A stretch of 64,000 nucleotides of DNA from Lucinisca nassula (GCA_963580285.1 OY757026.1:66651396-66715395), one strand, 5' to 3'; shown: positions 9,963 through 19,445, numbered from the stretch's first letter. Program-made: numbers and translations. Notes: generated from the sequence alone by a model not told the origin.

Positions 9963-10803
9963 AATCAAATAGTGCACCAGTCATTTGTGGTCACTGATTC
10001 CCGCTCCACTCAAGTCAAGCCCAGCCCCACCCATGAGAAATGGTACAAGAATTTGACTTGTTCCAGACTATGGGCAAAACCAAGTGCAGTTACACAACAA
10101 CAACGACAACAACAGCAACAAAAAAAAAAAAACACACACACACAAGAACTCTTTAAGCCTTGTCCTGCTGAACAAGAATATATACTCCCTTTTGCAAACT
10201 GTAGATACTGACCAGATGGCTTCTGAAGAAGCCATCTGATCAGTATCTACACTGTTTGATTATTCAGTATGTGAATTTGTAGGAATAGATCACATCAGGT
10301 GATTGGTTGAAACACAGAAATGGGTGTAACTAAATTTATTCAGCAAGATAAGACCACTTAAAGACCACTTTTGAACAGCCCCAAATATGGTCTTAATATA
10401 GGAATTTTACTGAATCAAATAGTGCACCAGTCATTTGTGGTCACTGATTCCCGCTCCACTCAAGTCAAGCCCAGCCCCACCCATGAGAAATGGTACAAGA
10501 ATTTGACTTGTTCCAGACTATGGGCAAAACCAAGTGCAGTTACACAACAACAACGACAACAACAGCAACAAAAAAAAAAACACACACACACACAAGAACT
10601 CTTTAAGCCTTGTCCTGCTGAACAAGAATATATACTCCCTTTTGCAAACTGTAGATACTGACCAGATGGCTTCTGAAGAAGCCATCTGATCAGTATCTAC
10701 ACTGTTTGATTATTCAGTATGTGAATTTGTAGGAATAGATCACATCAGGTGATTGGTTGAAACACAGAAATGGGTGTGACTAAATTTATTCAGCAAGATA
10801 AGA
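9907..10803 (+). repeat. Recent tandem duplication of 450 bp
   Basis: 9907-10353 is repeated at 10357-10803 with an offset of exactly 450. Differences are limited to the A-run/(AC)n junction (10117-10142 against 10570-10592) and GTAAC/GTGAC near 10328/10778. Each unit contains half an E element, unique sequence, (CAA)n/(CA)n and a family A MITE with GACCAGATGGCTTCTGAAG. Near identity implies a very young event or an assembly artefact. Confidence 0.9.
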
Positions 10804-11240
10804 GTGATCCCAGCATTGCAAATTAAACTGCAGATCAAAATTGGTTTGGCGTGTAATGAAAATCATCAGAGGTGCGTGCAATGTTACAAAACGGGCGCTC
10901 AACGAGCGCTCTTTTTGTTGCCTACATTCTGTTGGCAACAAAAGTGAGGGCTCGGCAGGCTGCCGCTTTCCCAGCCAGCAAAGAATGCTGGACCAGCGAT
11001 ACGATGTAGCAACGTCGTATCGCTATCGGCCCGATGTTGGCCCGTTGTTTTATGCTGGCTGGGTTGTTGAATACACCTTCCTAGCACTTTGGATTCAATT
11101 CAAATGTACAATTCCCAGTTATCCCCACTTGCCATTCCCACAGATACACTATCCTTATACATGGGAAGTAGGGTTGGGATGGACTGATATTTAAAATAGT
11201 TGATGTGCCCTGATATGATCTTTCACTTGAATATTTTCAG
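10804..11240. other. Intron end with small hairpins
   Basis: AGCGATACGA is mirrored by TCGTATCGCT at 10994-11025, and GAGCGCTC elements occur near 10900. CCAGCAAAGAATGCTGG and GGCCCGATGTTGGCCCG are local palindromic words. No family assignment is made. A polypyrimidine-poor acceptor ATTTTCAG ends the intron. Confidence 0.45.
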
Positions 11241-11339
11241 TATGCAGATCCAGTAGCAGATCTTCTAGATAAATGGGGCGTGTTTAGAGCCCGTCTGTTC
11301 AGGGAATCATGTGTCTTTCATAGAGGAAATTATGTGAAG
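11241..11339 (+). CDS. CTDSPL: SCP/CTDSP phosphatase, exon with YADPVADLL...NYVK
   Basis: This 33-codon, phase-0 exon encodes [20 protein letters not shown] followed by [13 protein letters not shown]. It is bounded by TTTTCAG and GTATGT. The final Lys of NYVK corresponds to the conserved HAD motif III lysine (K190 in human SCP1), which neutralises the phosphate in the active site. The only visible change from vertebrate sequence is WGVFRAR for WGAFRAR. It follows the FTASLAK exon in phase, with no residues missing. Confidence 0.96.
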
Positions 11340-11361
11340 GTATGTAAAGTGGTAATAAGCT

Positions 11362-11675
11362 GGGTCCAGTTGTTCAAAGCATTGCTAGCTTAACAAGCGC
11401 TTAGTGGTGAAAATGATAACTGTTCTAGCAAGTACAATATCTAAAATTTTGGACTTTTTGCTGAAAAAAAATGTGAGTAGCTTTTGCATATGCAAAAGCT
11501 ACGCACACTTTTTTTTCAGAAAAAATATTAGTAAAATGTGAGCAGCTTTTGCATATGCAAAAGCTACTCACACATTTTTCGGCAACAATATTACTATATT
11601 TTTGCCATATTAAATGATCAAAGTTTTAACGATTTGTTAAGTATTATGTCGTTGGTTTTGAACTACTGGCCCCTG
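11362..11675. mobile_element. Family M MITE with a doubled hairpin
   Basis: The ends are GGGTCCAGTTGTTCAAAGC and GAACTACTGGCCCCTG (inverted, hAT-like CAGGGGCC). The core palindrome GAGCAGCTTTTGCATATGC / AAAAGCTACTCACAC appears twice in tandem (11471-11512 and 11538-11575). Other copies at 28937, 29548 and 37506 have one. Its left end is 22 bp after the splice donor. Confidence 0.75.
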
Positions 11676-11777
11676 AATTCAACAGTGAACATGTAGAAAA
11701 TGAAAACGGCTGGTCTTGGAGAGTTCGGACTTGTAACCACTACTTAGGTATAAGTCTTATCAGTATCTAGGAAAAGT

Positions 11778-12074
11778 TTAAGCCCCTGCCCATCGGGGCT
11801 TGGAGCAACAGATTGGGCTGCATGATGTTTCAATGCAGAGCTGAAACCAACCGCACATGAGTGCTGGTAAACCGCTTTAATAGGAGGTCTAAGCCCGGCC
11901 AGGTAAAGCAGTGCGAGTTGGACTGTCCATGCATATAAACCCTGTTGGTTTCATTGGGCAGCAGGGCTTGAGATGTCATTTCATCTCAATGTCTGGTAAA
12001 AGTCCCACAAAATTGGAATCAACGTCTCCAAAATGACCTAAATATTGTTGATTGGACATTAAATAAACAAACAA
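11778..12074 (+). mobile_element. SINE-F, full length with 13-bp duplication
   Basis: ATCTAGGAAAAGT flanks it at 11765-11777 and 12075-12087. The 297-bp copy begins TTAAGCCCCTGCCCATCGGG, a short stem with GGGGCTTGG. It runs through CTGCATGATG, GGTAAACCGCTT, CATTGGGCAGCAGGGCTTG and ACAAAATTGGAATCAACG to an AAACAAACAAA tail. It defines the family length; the head is not an obvious tRNA or 5S sequence. Confidence 0.88.
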
Positions 12075-12109
12075 ATCTAGGAAAAGTGCAGCCCATCTAT
12101 TTCTTCAAG

Positions 12110-12392
12110 CCCCAATGGGCGGGGCAGAGTGTAGATACATAAACTAACCAGTTTGATACCCACTGCGTCAGCAGCATTCTTATGTGAATCTTCCTTCAGT
12201 CATTCTCTCCCTTTCACTGATTCAAGAAGGGTAGTTGTCTGGTGGAAGAATGTACATTGAACTGGTTAACTGCTTATGTATAAGCCTGCCCAGGAAAATT
12301 GTGGTTAGGTAAACTGACTAGCTCAGTATGACCTAAATAGTGTTGAACTGGCCTTAAAATCCATATTAAACAAAAACAAAAACAAAAACTAA
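12110..12392 (+). mobile_element. SINE-V copy
   Basis: It shares GATTCAAGAAGGGTAGTTGT, AAGAATGTACATTGAACTGG and ATAAGCCTGCCCAGG with the copy at 22770-23060. It ends AATAGTGTTGAACTGGCC then AAACAAAAACAAAAACAAAAAC. The tRNA-like head is eroded here. A reversed SINE-F head fragment (12088-12130) abuts it. Confidence 0.7.
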
Positions 12393-12399
12393 AATACAT

Positions 12400-12700
12400 G
12401 TAAGTTAAGATAATCAGACTTTAGGCAGAAACAAAAGTGAGGGTGTGTTATTGTAGCAAAAGCATTTTTCATCACAATAACAAGTCCTTGAAACGAATAT
12501 TGAAAAGTGGGGTTTACTGGGGTATACATTATCTGCCTTATTTTTGCTCAAAACATAGATTGTGGGTACTCGTTAGAACCGCCTCATTGAGGCGGTTCTA
12601 ACAAGCACCCACAATCTATGTTGAAAGCAGAAATAATTAATATGAAAGATGTTATCATTTTTACCCAAAAATGTGACACCATGTTGGACCCCATTACATG
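12400..12700. mobile_element. Family G MITE
   Basis: The diagnostic hairpin spans 12552-12622: CATAGATTGTGGGTACTCG, then AGAACCGCCTCATTGAGGCG, then the mirror ending CCACAATCTATG. It is flanked by GGGGTTTACTGGGGTATAC on the left and AAATAATTAATATGAAAG on the right. The outer ends are not sharply defined, and there is no coding capacity. Confidence 0.65.
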
Positions 12701-12746
12701 TATTTCATACAGACATGTTTTCCTAATGTCGTCTTCTTTTTTGCAG

Positions 12747-12833
12747 GATTTGAGTCGACTAGGTCGAGACCTAACAAAAGTGGTAATAGTAGACAATTCA
12801 CCAGCTTCATATATCTTCCATCCTGATAATGCG
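12747..12833 (+). CDS. CTDSPL: SCP/CTDSP phosphatase, exon with [11 protein letters not shown]
   Basis: This 29-codon exon between TTTTTTGCAG and GTAAGT encodes [20 protein letters not shown] and SYIFHPDNA. Asp-Asn of VDNSP is HAD motif IV, which with the upstream DLDET binds the catalytic Mg ion (D206-N207 in SCP1). Phase 0 at both ends. The open frame extends into the intron for some codons without a stop, but family alignment and the consensus donor place the exon end at NA. Confidence 0.96.
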
Positions 12834-12907
12834 GTAAGTTTGCTCCCTAAATTTTACTGTTATAAAGAATTTGCCGTTATGAAGAATCCTAGTAAGATGT
12901 ATGATAG

Positions 12908-13072
12908 GTGAGTGAGTGTTTGAGTTTTACGTCTCACCAACAGCCAAGGTCATACGGAGATGGGACCTCGGTTTAGAGACTCATCCGAAAGTCTGGAGAA
13001 GCCCGGTATCGATCCTGCGACCTCTGGTTTACAAGGTGAGAAGCGTAACCACTACACCACGGAGGCTTCTGA
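12908..13072 (-). mobile_element. SINE-T (tRNA-derived)
   Basis: It is flanked by GTATGATAG (12899-12907 and 13073-13081). Read on the minus strand it starts AAGCCTCCGTGGTGTAGTGG, holding a pol III A box TGGTGTAGTGG and a B-box-like GGATCGATACC. It ends with TAAAACTCAAACACTCACTC. A tRNA-like pol III promoter plus target duplication identifies a SINE. Confidence 0.88.
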
Positions 13073-13085
13073 GTATGATAGATAA

Positions 13086-13576
13086 TTAACCCTTTTAGTA
13101 CCAAATGGAATCCTTATTTTTTCCATTTCAAAATTTAGGGGTGTCAGGTTGTGTTTTCTTTAAAATTTATTTTGCAAATGACTGAACTTTTAGCAAAGTG
13201 TGGAGGCCTTGATGAGATCTGGGCCTGCACTGTTTGCCAGGGTACCTGTTTGGGGGGTTTTGGTACTGTCCCAAAGGTGGTCCATGACCAGAGGACACTG
13301 TATGCAGAAAACACAAAAAAGAATAACTGCAACCTACTAAATAAGCTTTATAACCCATTTAGTACTGGAAACTCCAAAAGGGGTAATTGGCAAACAGTGC
13401 AGGCCCAGATCAGACGCCACCGAACGCGGCGTCTGATCAGGGCCTCCACTGTTTGCTAAAAGTTCAGTCATTTTCCAATCAGGTTTGAAGAAAAGACAAC
13501 CTGACACCCCTATATTTTGAAATGAACTCTTGCTATATATAAGGAGGAATGTTCCATTTGGTACAAAAAGGGTTAA
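13086..13576. mobile_element. Two opposed family D MITEs with an E fragment between
   Basis: The left D (13086-13262) starts TTAACCCTTTTAGTACCAAA but lacks the hairpin. The right D (about 13354-13576, reversed) has GATCAGACGCC/GGCGTCTGATC and ends GGTACAAAAAGGGTTAA. Between them CCCAAAGGTGGTCCATGACC to AATAAGCTTTAT is E sequence. The arrangement suggests insertion and internal deletion. Confidence 0.65.
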
Positions 13577-13871
13577 AGCAGCATTAGTCTTAATTTTAGG
13601 TGGTCTTTATAGCAGAATTTCACTGTACTCCAAAGTTGGGATTCTAACAAATATCTGTAACATTTGTTTCTTTGAGTATTAGATTTCAAGAAAATCTTTC
13701 ATCACTACGGATTTAATGCAGATGTTTACAACTGAAGGGATGCCCGGTCGGATTGGAACTGAGGTTATGCCTTGAGCTAAGGATTTGTTCCATTGACATT
13801 GTCCCTATAACAAGTTTTGTTCTTACAATGAATTTTTATACAAAGAGGGTTGACTGTACTGGATTTGGAGT

Positions 13872-14146
13872 ACAGTAAAATTTTTATATTCTATATTTAG
13901 ACCAGCTTTTGGGACTGTTCAAAAGTAGTCTTTAAGACCACTTTTGAACAGTCCCAAAGGTGGTCCTTGACAAGAGGACATTGTGTGCAGATAACACAAA
14001 GAAAGAATATACCTAAGGTGGTCCCTGACCAGAGGACATTGTGTGCAGATAACACAAAGAAAGAATAACTGCACCTTTCTGAATTAGCTTTTTAAGGGAG
14101 AGTTAGTCTTAATTTTAGGTGGTTTTAATAGCGGAATTTCACTACT
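13872..14146 (+). mobile_element. Family E MITE with internal repeat
   Basis: It begins TACAGTAAAATTTTTATATT and ends AATAGCGGAATTTCACTA. The hairpin GGGACTGTTCAAAAGTAGTC / GACCACTTTTGAACAGTCCC lies at 13912-13959. The block GGTGGTCCxTGACxAGAGGAC...AAAGAATA is present twice in tandem (13968-14008 and 14019-14067). Confidence 0.75.
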
Positions 14147-14234
14147 TGTTCACAGCATTGCCACAGAGCTCATACCATGTGGGTTCGATCCTGACTTGGG
14201 TCAGAATTCAGCAACATCAGGTTAACAAAATTTT

Positions 14235-14790
14235 GTAATGAACACTCCTCTAGCCCCACTTTATTTGGCCCCCGCCCATTTGGGCTTGAAGAAATAAATG
14301 GGCTGCTTATGCTTCCACGCAGTGCTGAAACTGACCACACATGAGTACTGGTAAACAGCTCAGAGGATCTAAGCCTGCCCAGGTAAAGCGGCGCGAGTTG
14401 GACCGTCCATGCTTATAAACCCTTGTTTCATTAGGCGACAGGGCTTGAGATGTCATTTCATCTCAGTATCAGGTAAAAGTCCCACAAAATTGGAAGCAAT
14501 GTCTCCAAAATGACCTACACAGTTTTGATGGGGATGTTAAACCTCAAATCAAACAAACAAATAAAATAAAATAAAACCCCCACTTTATATAGAGAAAATG
14601 GGAGTTTCCCTGGGTATTCATTACTTTCCTCATTTTTGCTCAAAAGCATGTATGGTGGGTACTCATTAGAATCACCCCTCATTGAGGTTCTTCTAATGAG
14701 CAGCCAGAATGTGTACATGAAAAATAAAAAAAAATAAAAATATATATATCAAACATTTTTATCTGAATAATCTTGTTCTAGAGAAATGAA
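14235..14790. mobile_element. Family G MITE split by SINE-F
   Basis: G sequence (AACACTCCTCTAGCCCC) is interrupted and resumes CCCCACTTTATATAGAG. The hairpin GTGGGTACTCATTAGAATC / CTTCTAATGAGCAGCC lies at 14655-14706. SINE-F (14265-14577) is flanked by CCCCACTTTAT on both sides (14254-14264 and 14578-14588). Confidence 0.75.
14265..14577 (+). mobile_element. SINE-F, full length with 11-bp duplication
   Basis: The head is GGCCCCCGCCCATTTGGGC. The body has TGGTAAACAGCTCAGAGG and GCGACAGGGCTTGAGATG. The tail is CTCAAATCAAACAAACAAAT followed by (AAAT)n. CCCCACTTTAT flanks it. Confidence 0.85.
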
Positions 14791-14794
14791 AACT

Positions 14795-15021
14795 GAGCCG
14801 GGGCACAACATTTCTTACAATTTATATGTGCGCCCAGCGAAGAATCAGATCAGTCTGTGCATCCGTATAGTCTGACCAGAGATTTCTCTGGCTGCATGAA
14901 GGAGCATTGGTCCCTTAGCTATCCTTACATCGCAAAACATAGACTCTGATCAGACAGCGCAGGCTGATCTGAGTCTTCGCTGGGTGACATGTAAATTGTA
15001 GGAAATGCTGTGCCCCAGCTC
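14795..15021. mobile_element. Family K MITE, long terminal inverted repeats
   Basis: The left end GAGCCGGGGCACAACATTTC and right end GAAATGCTGTGCCCCAGCTC are near-perfect inverted repeats that extend inward (TTACAATTTATATG / CATGTAAATTGTA). The inner arms are CCAGCGAAGAATCAGATCAG and CTGATCTGAGTCTTCGCTGG. A compact hairpin of the same inner arms stands at 18466-18534. Confidence 0.75.
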
Positions 15022-15160
15022 AAATGTCATTTCAGCGCACAGGTGTGTTATCATATTGTGTTTTGTCTCTGGATACTCTTTTTAAGCGCATCTCTGGATA
15101 ATGATAGACCCATTATAGCAGACATATTCTCAAAAAAGCACTGCGACTGTAAAATCTTGT

Positions 15161-15440
15161 CATCCCCGCCAATCGGGGCTTAGAGAAATAGATTGGGCTG
15201 CATGGTGTTTTTGTGCAGAGCTGAAACCTACCGAACTTGAGTACTGGTAAACCGCTTAGAATGTATACCTAAGCCTGCCCAGCAAAAATGGTGTGAGTCA
15301 GACTGCTTCTTAAAGCCAAGCCGTTTCTTTGGGTGGTAGGGCTTGAGATGTCATTTCATCTCAGTGTCGGGTAAAAGTCCCATGACAAAGTAAGCAATGT
15401 CTCAAACGTGGACTGTGACTTAAAACATCAACACAAACAA
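15161..15440 (+). mobile_element. SINE-F with 15-bp duplication
   Basis: ACTGTAAAATCTTGT flanks it at 15146-15160 and 15441-15455. The head is CATCCCCGCCAATCGGGGC and the tail ACATCAACACAAACAA. The copy is moderately diverged but the duplication is perfect. Confidence 0.88.
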
Positions 15441-15511
15441 ACTGTAAAATCTTGTGCTCTTAGCTGTTCTTAAAGAAGTATTGTTGTGCTCTTTTTAGCA
15501 CACATATGGTT

Positions 15512-16041
15512 TTAACCCTTTTTGTACCAGATGGAATCTTCCACCTTATATATAGCATGAGTCCATTTCAAAATTTAGGGGTGTCAGGTTGTGTTTTCTT
15601 CAACTTTGATTGGGAAAATGGCTGAACTTTTTGCAAACAGTGTAGTCCCTGATCAGACGCCGCATTCTGCGGCGTCTGATCTGGACCTGCACTGTTTGCC
15701 AGGGTACACATTTTGGGGTTTCTGGCTTTTGTTTGTTTGATTTGGGGTTTAATTACCCCGTCAACACTGTATAGGTCATTTTGGAGACGTTGCTTCCAAT
15801 TTTGTGCGACTTTTACCCGACATTGAGATGAAATGACATCTCAAGCCCTGTCGCCCAATGGAACCAATAGGGTTTATAAGCATGGACAGATGGGCTCGCA
15901 ACGCTTTGCCTGGGCAGACATAGATCCTCTAAGCGGTTTACCAGTACTGGTGTGTGTGCATGGAAGCATGATGCAGTCCATCTATTTCTTCAAGCCCCGA
16001 TGAGCGGGGGCCGATGGGGTTTGTGGTACAAAATGGGTTAA
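15512..16041 (+). mobile_element. Family D MITE split by SINE-F, 58 bp before the last exon
   Basis: TTAACCCTTTTTGTACCAG and GGTACAAAATGGGTTAA are the ends. The hairpin is GATCAGACGCCGCATTCTGC / GCGGCGTCTGATC (15652-15681) inside GCAAACAGTGTAGTCCCT and CCTGCACTGTTTGCCAGG. SINE-F on the minus strand (about 15728-16013) interrupts near the right end, with GGGGTTTCTGG / GGGGTTTGTGG as target duplication. Confidence 0.85.
15728..16013 (-). mobile_element. SINE-F in a D MITE
   Basis: The tail is at the left (TTTTGTTTGTTTGATTTGGG) and the head at the right (TCAAGCCCCGATGAGCGGGG). All body blocks are present, so it is close to full length. Confidence 0.85.
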
Positions 16042-16099
16042 TATGGTATACAGTTTGCATCTATGTTCCCCTGTATTGTTATTTCTTTTTCCTTTCCAG

Positions 16100-16234
16100 G
16101 TACCTTGTCAATCATGGTTTGATGATATGCAAGATACTGAACTTTTAGATCTTATACCTTTCTTTGAGGGACTAGCACAAGTTGATGATGTTTATAGCGT
16201 ATTACGGAGCACTAATGTATCAGACTCCTCCTAG
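16100..16234 (+). CDS. CTDSPL: SCP/CTDSP phosphatase, terminal coding exon
   Basis: The acceptor TTTCCTTTCCAG precedes [20 protein letters not shown], then [20 protein letters not shown] and SDSS before TAG. The family pattern V-SWFD-M-DTEL-DL-PFFE-L---DDVYSVL is fully conserved; only the last few residues differ, as is usual. This completes the HAD fold. Exons seen here total 156 codons against roughly 260-280 residues for the whole protein, so about 100-120 N-terminal residues lie upstream of the window. Confidence 0.96.
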   Translation, partial: VPCQSWFDDMQDTELLDLIPFFEGLAQVDDVYSVLRSTNVSDSS

Positions 16235-16630
16235 TATTCATAGAATTAACCAATCAAGTGCCTTGTTGGAATTCTGGGCAGGGTTAGCTATTTATAGCAG
16301 CCAATAATATATACCACTTTGTGAGTGGGTGGAGTTTCATTCAGATCATTCTCCAATGAAGCCTTCCAAGTGATGTGACCCCAGACACGAAAAAAAGTAG
16401 TAGATTCTGCTGTCAAAACTGAAACTTATGTAGGAAAATGTTAGTGATATTGAAGACATGACAGGTGGATAGTGCTGCTTTTCTGTGCGCAAAGAAGACG
16501 GAACTTCTTTCTGGGGTGTAAGACTACGGGAATCAAAGTAGTAATATGTAGCTATGACAGTGTGTACTCATGCTCTGGGGTTGGAAGACTTGGGAATAAT
16601 AAATAAAGGAACAGAAGCTTCATGCAATTG
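16235..16630 (+). other. Probable CTDSP 3' UTR with poly(A) signal
   Basis: After the stop codon there are about 360 bp of unique sequence, free of the MITEs that crowd the introns. Two overlapping AATAAA hexamers follow at 16598-16603 and 16602-16607. A MITE begins right after this at 16650. Use of this signal is inferred; a longer UTR is possible. Confidence 0.6.
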
Positions 16631-16649
16631 TCTAAAATCACACATGCAT

Positions 16650-16806
16650 TACCGTTATGATCGTAAGGATTGGGACAGACAGGCCTAAGCAAACAGTGCG
16701 GACACAGACTACTTCCAAAGGAGGAGTCTGATCAGGGTCTACAAAATTTGCCGTTCTGTCTCCACCTGTTGGACTCCTTGCTGGATTTTTAGGATTTTTA
16801 TGGTTA
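16650..16806 (+). mobile_element. Family H MITE (TA target), partial
   Basis: The left end TACCGTTATGATCGTAAGG and right end AGGATTTTTATGGTTA are imperfect inverted repeats. The centre is CAAACAGTGCGGACACAG with a degraded ACTACTTCCAAAGGAGGAGT stem. The right arm is shorter than in the copies at 26446 and 41440. Confidence 0.65.
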
Positions 16807-17059
16807 TTTTTTTTACGAGTTAAGTAAGGCATTTAGGGCTTCAAGATTAAGTTATATTGTTTAGGATTTAAAGCAAAATACTTTGTAACGCAACCAGACA
16901 GAGAGAGCATAACAGAGCTCTTTATATTCTCGGTAGGTTATATACCCCTTAACATAGTTCCAGAGACAAGAAGTCACAGAAGTTGTCACGTAAAAACGTC
17001 AGAAAATATATCCACTTGTCCAGTGTCACTGTGTATCGGAGTATCAGTAAATCTGTCGC

Positions 17060-17335
17060 AGGTCCCCGCCCTTTGCGCCTTGGAGAAATAGATTGGGCTG
17101 CATGGTGCTTCCATGCAGTTCTGAAACTGGCCACTCACTGCTTAGAAGGTCTAAGCCTGACAAGGGAAAGTTGTGTGAGTCTGGCCCTCCCTGCATAATT
17201 ATAAACCCTATTGGTTTGTTTAGGTGGTAGGGCTTGAGATTTCATTTCATCTCAGTGTCAGGTAAAAGTCCCACAAAATTAGACGCAGCATATCCAAAAT
17301 GACCTAAGTAGTGTAAATCTCAATTCAAACAAACA
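17060..17335 (+). mobile_element. SINE-F copy
   Basis: It begins CAGGTCCCCGCCCTTTGCGC and has TAGATTGGGCTGCATGGTGC, GGTCTAAGCCTGACAAGGG, TAGGGCTTGAGATTTC and TCAATTCAAACAAACAAAC. The region that normally reads TACTGGTAAACC is partly deleted. Confidence 0.75.
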
Positions 17336-17364
17336 AACATTTCATTAGGATAAAATTTGACCTT

Positions 17365-17815
17365 TGTACTGCTGAATAATTAATTTTGCTACACCCATTT
17401 TAGACTCTCTGCCAATCAAATTGCTTGATCTAATTTATTCATGTAAATTCACCAATTAAATGTCTTTGAACACATATTTTTTCAATAATTTAATAGTTTA
17501 ATATGTGAGTACTTTTGCAGTTTACTATACTTGTGAACTTGTGATATTGTTTCCTTAGAGAAAGCATTTTTACCCCACCCAGTCTTCCAGCTCCAATTGT
17601 TGTGCAGTATACAATAGATAACCTATTCATGTATGCAACCAGCTGGATCAGTTTGATCCAGTAATTATATATGCAAATAAGTCATGTGATTGTATCACAT
17701 GATCTCCATGTGAGTCCTGCTTTACATCACATGAATATTTTATATTTCGTGCTCAAATTAAAGTGAGGAAAAACAGTATGTTAGCTTCCTGGAAACAGGA
17801 AACAATTTTTAGCTT
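17365..17815. other. A-MITE remnant and AT-rich sequence
   Basis: 17370-17470 matches the left arm of family A (CTGCTGAATAATTAATTTTG, CTACACCCATTTTAGAC, CCAATCAAATTGCTTGATC) without the hairpin. From 17480 to 17815 no feature was recognised beyond ATCACATGAT-type short palindromes near 17690-17730. Confidence 0.45.
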
Positions 17816-18080
17816 GTCTGTTTTCAAAGAAAACGACAAGGTATTGTCATAGCTCTGGCGTCGTCTGCGTCGTCGTGCAAAAACTTGGACATTTTGTAAT
17901 ATCTCTGTCATTACTGAACAGATTTACTTGAAAGTCAGTTTAGTTGTTCATGATGAAAAGGGGAACTCATACCAATAGGTGAGGTAACCCTAAAAATATT
18001 TTTGGCACAGTTATGCCCCTTTTTCAACTTAGAATTTTTGCAGCCAAGCATTGGCACCCGCATGCTGTGCTCTTGTTCTC
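17816..18080 (+). mobile_element. Hairpin-headed element, short
   Basis: The start is the hairpin TAGCTTGTCTGTTTTC / GAAAACGACAAGGTA (17812-17843), followed by GGCGTCGTCTGCGTCGTCG and AAACTTGGACATTTTGTAAT. It has the same plan as 6514, 33166, 35386, 42006 and 43423 but without a long tandem array. Confidence 0.5.
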
Positions 18081-18465
18081 TATTATGTTAGATTCCTTGA
18101 AACGGGAAATAATTTTTTACTCTGACAGTAAGTCATTAATCAAGGGAGCTAACCTGCTGTTATCCTCAGTCTTATATAATAGCATTGTGAAGAATCTTTC
18201 TCTGTAGGATTTGATTGGATAAAATCGAACCAATCAACTTCAAAGTTGTTTTGTGAATTTTTTAGTGAATGAAATTCACCCAGTCAAAAGAATGACTGAA
18301 TTGTTATGTTTGTGTATATTCTAATCGCATGTGATTTTTTTGTTTAATATATAGTTTTGTCAGGTATTATTACGAAGCGACTGTTGATTATTATTTTATC
18401 GTTAAGACTTCCGTTTTTGTTTCTTGTGAATGAACCAATGTATGATAAAACCTACAATAATCCTT

Positions 18466-18534
18466 GTGCGATCAGCGAAGACTCAGATCAGCCTGCGCAT
18501 TCGCGCAGGCTGATCAGAGTCTTCGCTGATCGCA
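18466..18534. repeat. Family K hairpin, long near-perfect stem
   Basis: TGCGATCAGCGAAGACTCAG then ATCAGCCTGCGC on one arm pairs with GCGCAGGCTGATCAGAGTC then TTCGCTGATCGCA on the other. The stem is about 32 bp with a 5-base loop. It contains the same CAGCGAAGAxTCAGATCAG arm as the MITE at 14795. Confidence 0.75.
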
Positions 18535-18589
18535 TGAGCCTGAAATCATGACGTAACCTTAGCATTGTATAGCCAGGTGCGGGACATTG

Positions 18590-18690
18590 TACTATATTCA
18601 GATAAAAATAATAATAATAAAAAAAAAACATGCAGATGCTACTCATTGGAAATACCTCATTGAGGCACTTTTTTTTCAAAGCTGTTTTGT
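18590..18690. mobile_element. Family G fragment
   Basis: AGATAAAAATAATAATAAT, GATGCTACTCATTGGAAATAC and CTCATTGAGGCACTT are a decayed G hairpin. It is too short to bound. Confidence 0.4.
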
Positions 18691-18938
18691 GTATGGTAAT
18701 GATATCTTCTTCAGAGGAGTTTAGTTTGCAGGGCTGCGAACCGGAAGTCATTCAAGTTTTGTCGGCAATAAAAATGGCGTATATCAGGTACACAAGTCTG
18801 TGTAATTAACACTAAACACCAGGTTATATAGAGCAAAGTGGATTTTACGGACGTATTGATTATAATAAGATATTTTTCACATTCATTGAGGAGACCCACT
18901 AGTGGCCTTCGGACTGTTGCTAATCCTTGTTAAATAAA

Positions 18939-19288
18939 TACAGTCGAACTTCAATGGCTCGAACACCTTTGGGACCTCGAAAATGTGTTCGAGACAGGGG
19001 TAGTTTGAGCCACTGTGAATACTGTCTGGAGGCATAATGAGATACTTTTAGACATCTTTTCGGTGTTCTATAGTGAAAATGTATGTTGTGTGTACTCATT
19101 AGAATCGCCTCATCGAGGCGATTCTAATGAGTACACACAGCATACATTTGCAAGATAAAAGACTAAAATCTCCTTAATTATCCCCCACTATTTCTTATGT
19201 AGAGGATTTCCCTAGGGACTCAAAAATGGGTTCGACACATCCATGGTAAACGGGCCATCGATGTTCGAGCCATCGAAGTTCAACTGTA
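18939..19288 (+). mobile_element. Family J MITE (TA target)
   Basis: The ends are TACAGTCGAACTTCAATGGC and GCCATCGAAGTTCAACTGTA, good inverted repeats beside TA. The central hairpin is GTGTGTACTCATTAGAATCG / CGATTCTAATGAGTACACAC (19091-19138). It is 350 bp; a second copy in opposite orientation occupies 20826-21175. There are no open frames of note. Confidence 0.85.
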
Positions 19289-19319
19289 GAGCATTAAATT
19301 ATTTTTTTTCCTTATTTTT

Positions 19320-19445
19320 TATGAATTACATAGATAGCCGGTATTTTTGTTAGTACTGCCTTATTGAGGCAGTTTTATTAAGTACACACAATCTGTATTT
19401 GGACTAGAAATGAGAAAAGAATAAAACATTTTTCACCTGAAAAAT
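19320..19445. mobile_element. Family G fragment with hairpin
   Basis: TTTTGTTAGTACTGCCTTATTG / GAGGCAGTTTTATTAAGTAC forms the stem, followed by ACACAATCTGTATTTGG and GAAATGAGAAAAGAATAAAAC. It is decayed relative to 28580. Confidence 0.5.

Larger units (their letters stand above)
3395..11240 (+). other. CTDSP intron (7.8 kb), repeat filled
   Basis: It begins GTAAGT and ends ATATTTTCAG. It holds MITEs of families A, B, C and E, three SINE-F copies, two direct duplications and a minisatellite element, each listed separately. No further exon was recognised within it; the two flanking exons join in phase 0 to give the continuous family sequence. Confidence 0.85.

Noticed and set aside
9921..10661. 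Two identical 96-residue open frames (9921-10211 and 10371-10661)
   Set aside because: They are products of the 450-bp tandem duplication. The frame crosses E and A MITEs and a CAA/CA tract, so there is no sign of a real protein.
12618..12911. 97-residue frame overlapping the DNSPA exon
   Set aside because: Only 12747-12833 is exon. The rest is intron read-through, shown by the consensus acceptor and donor and by family length.
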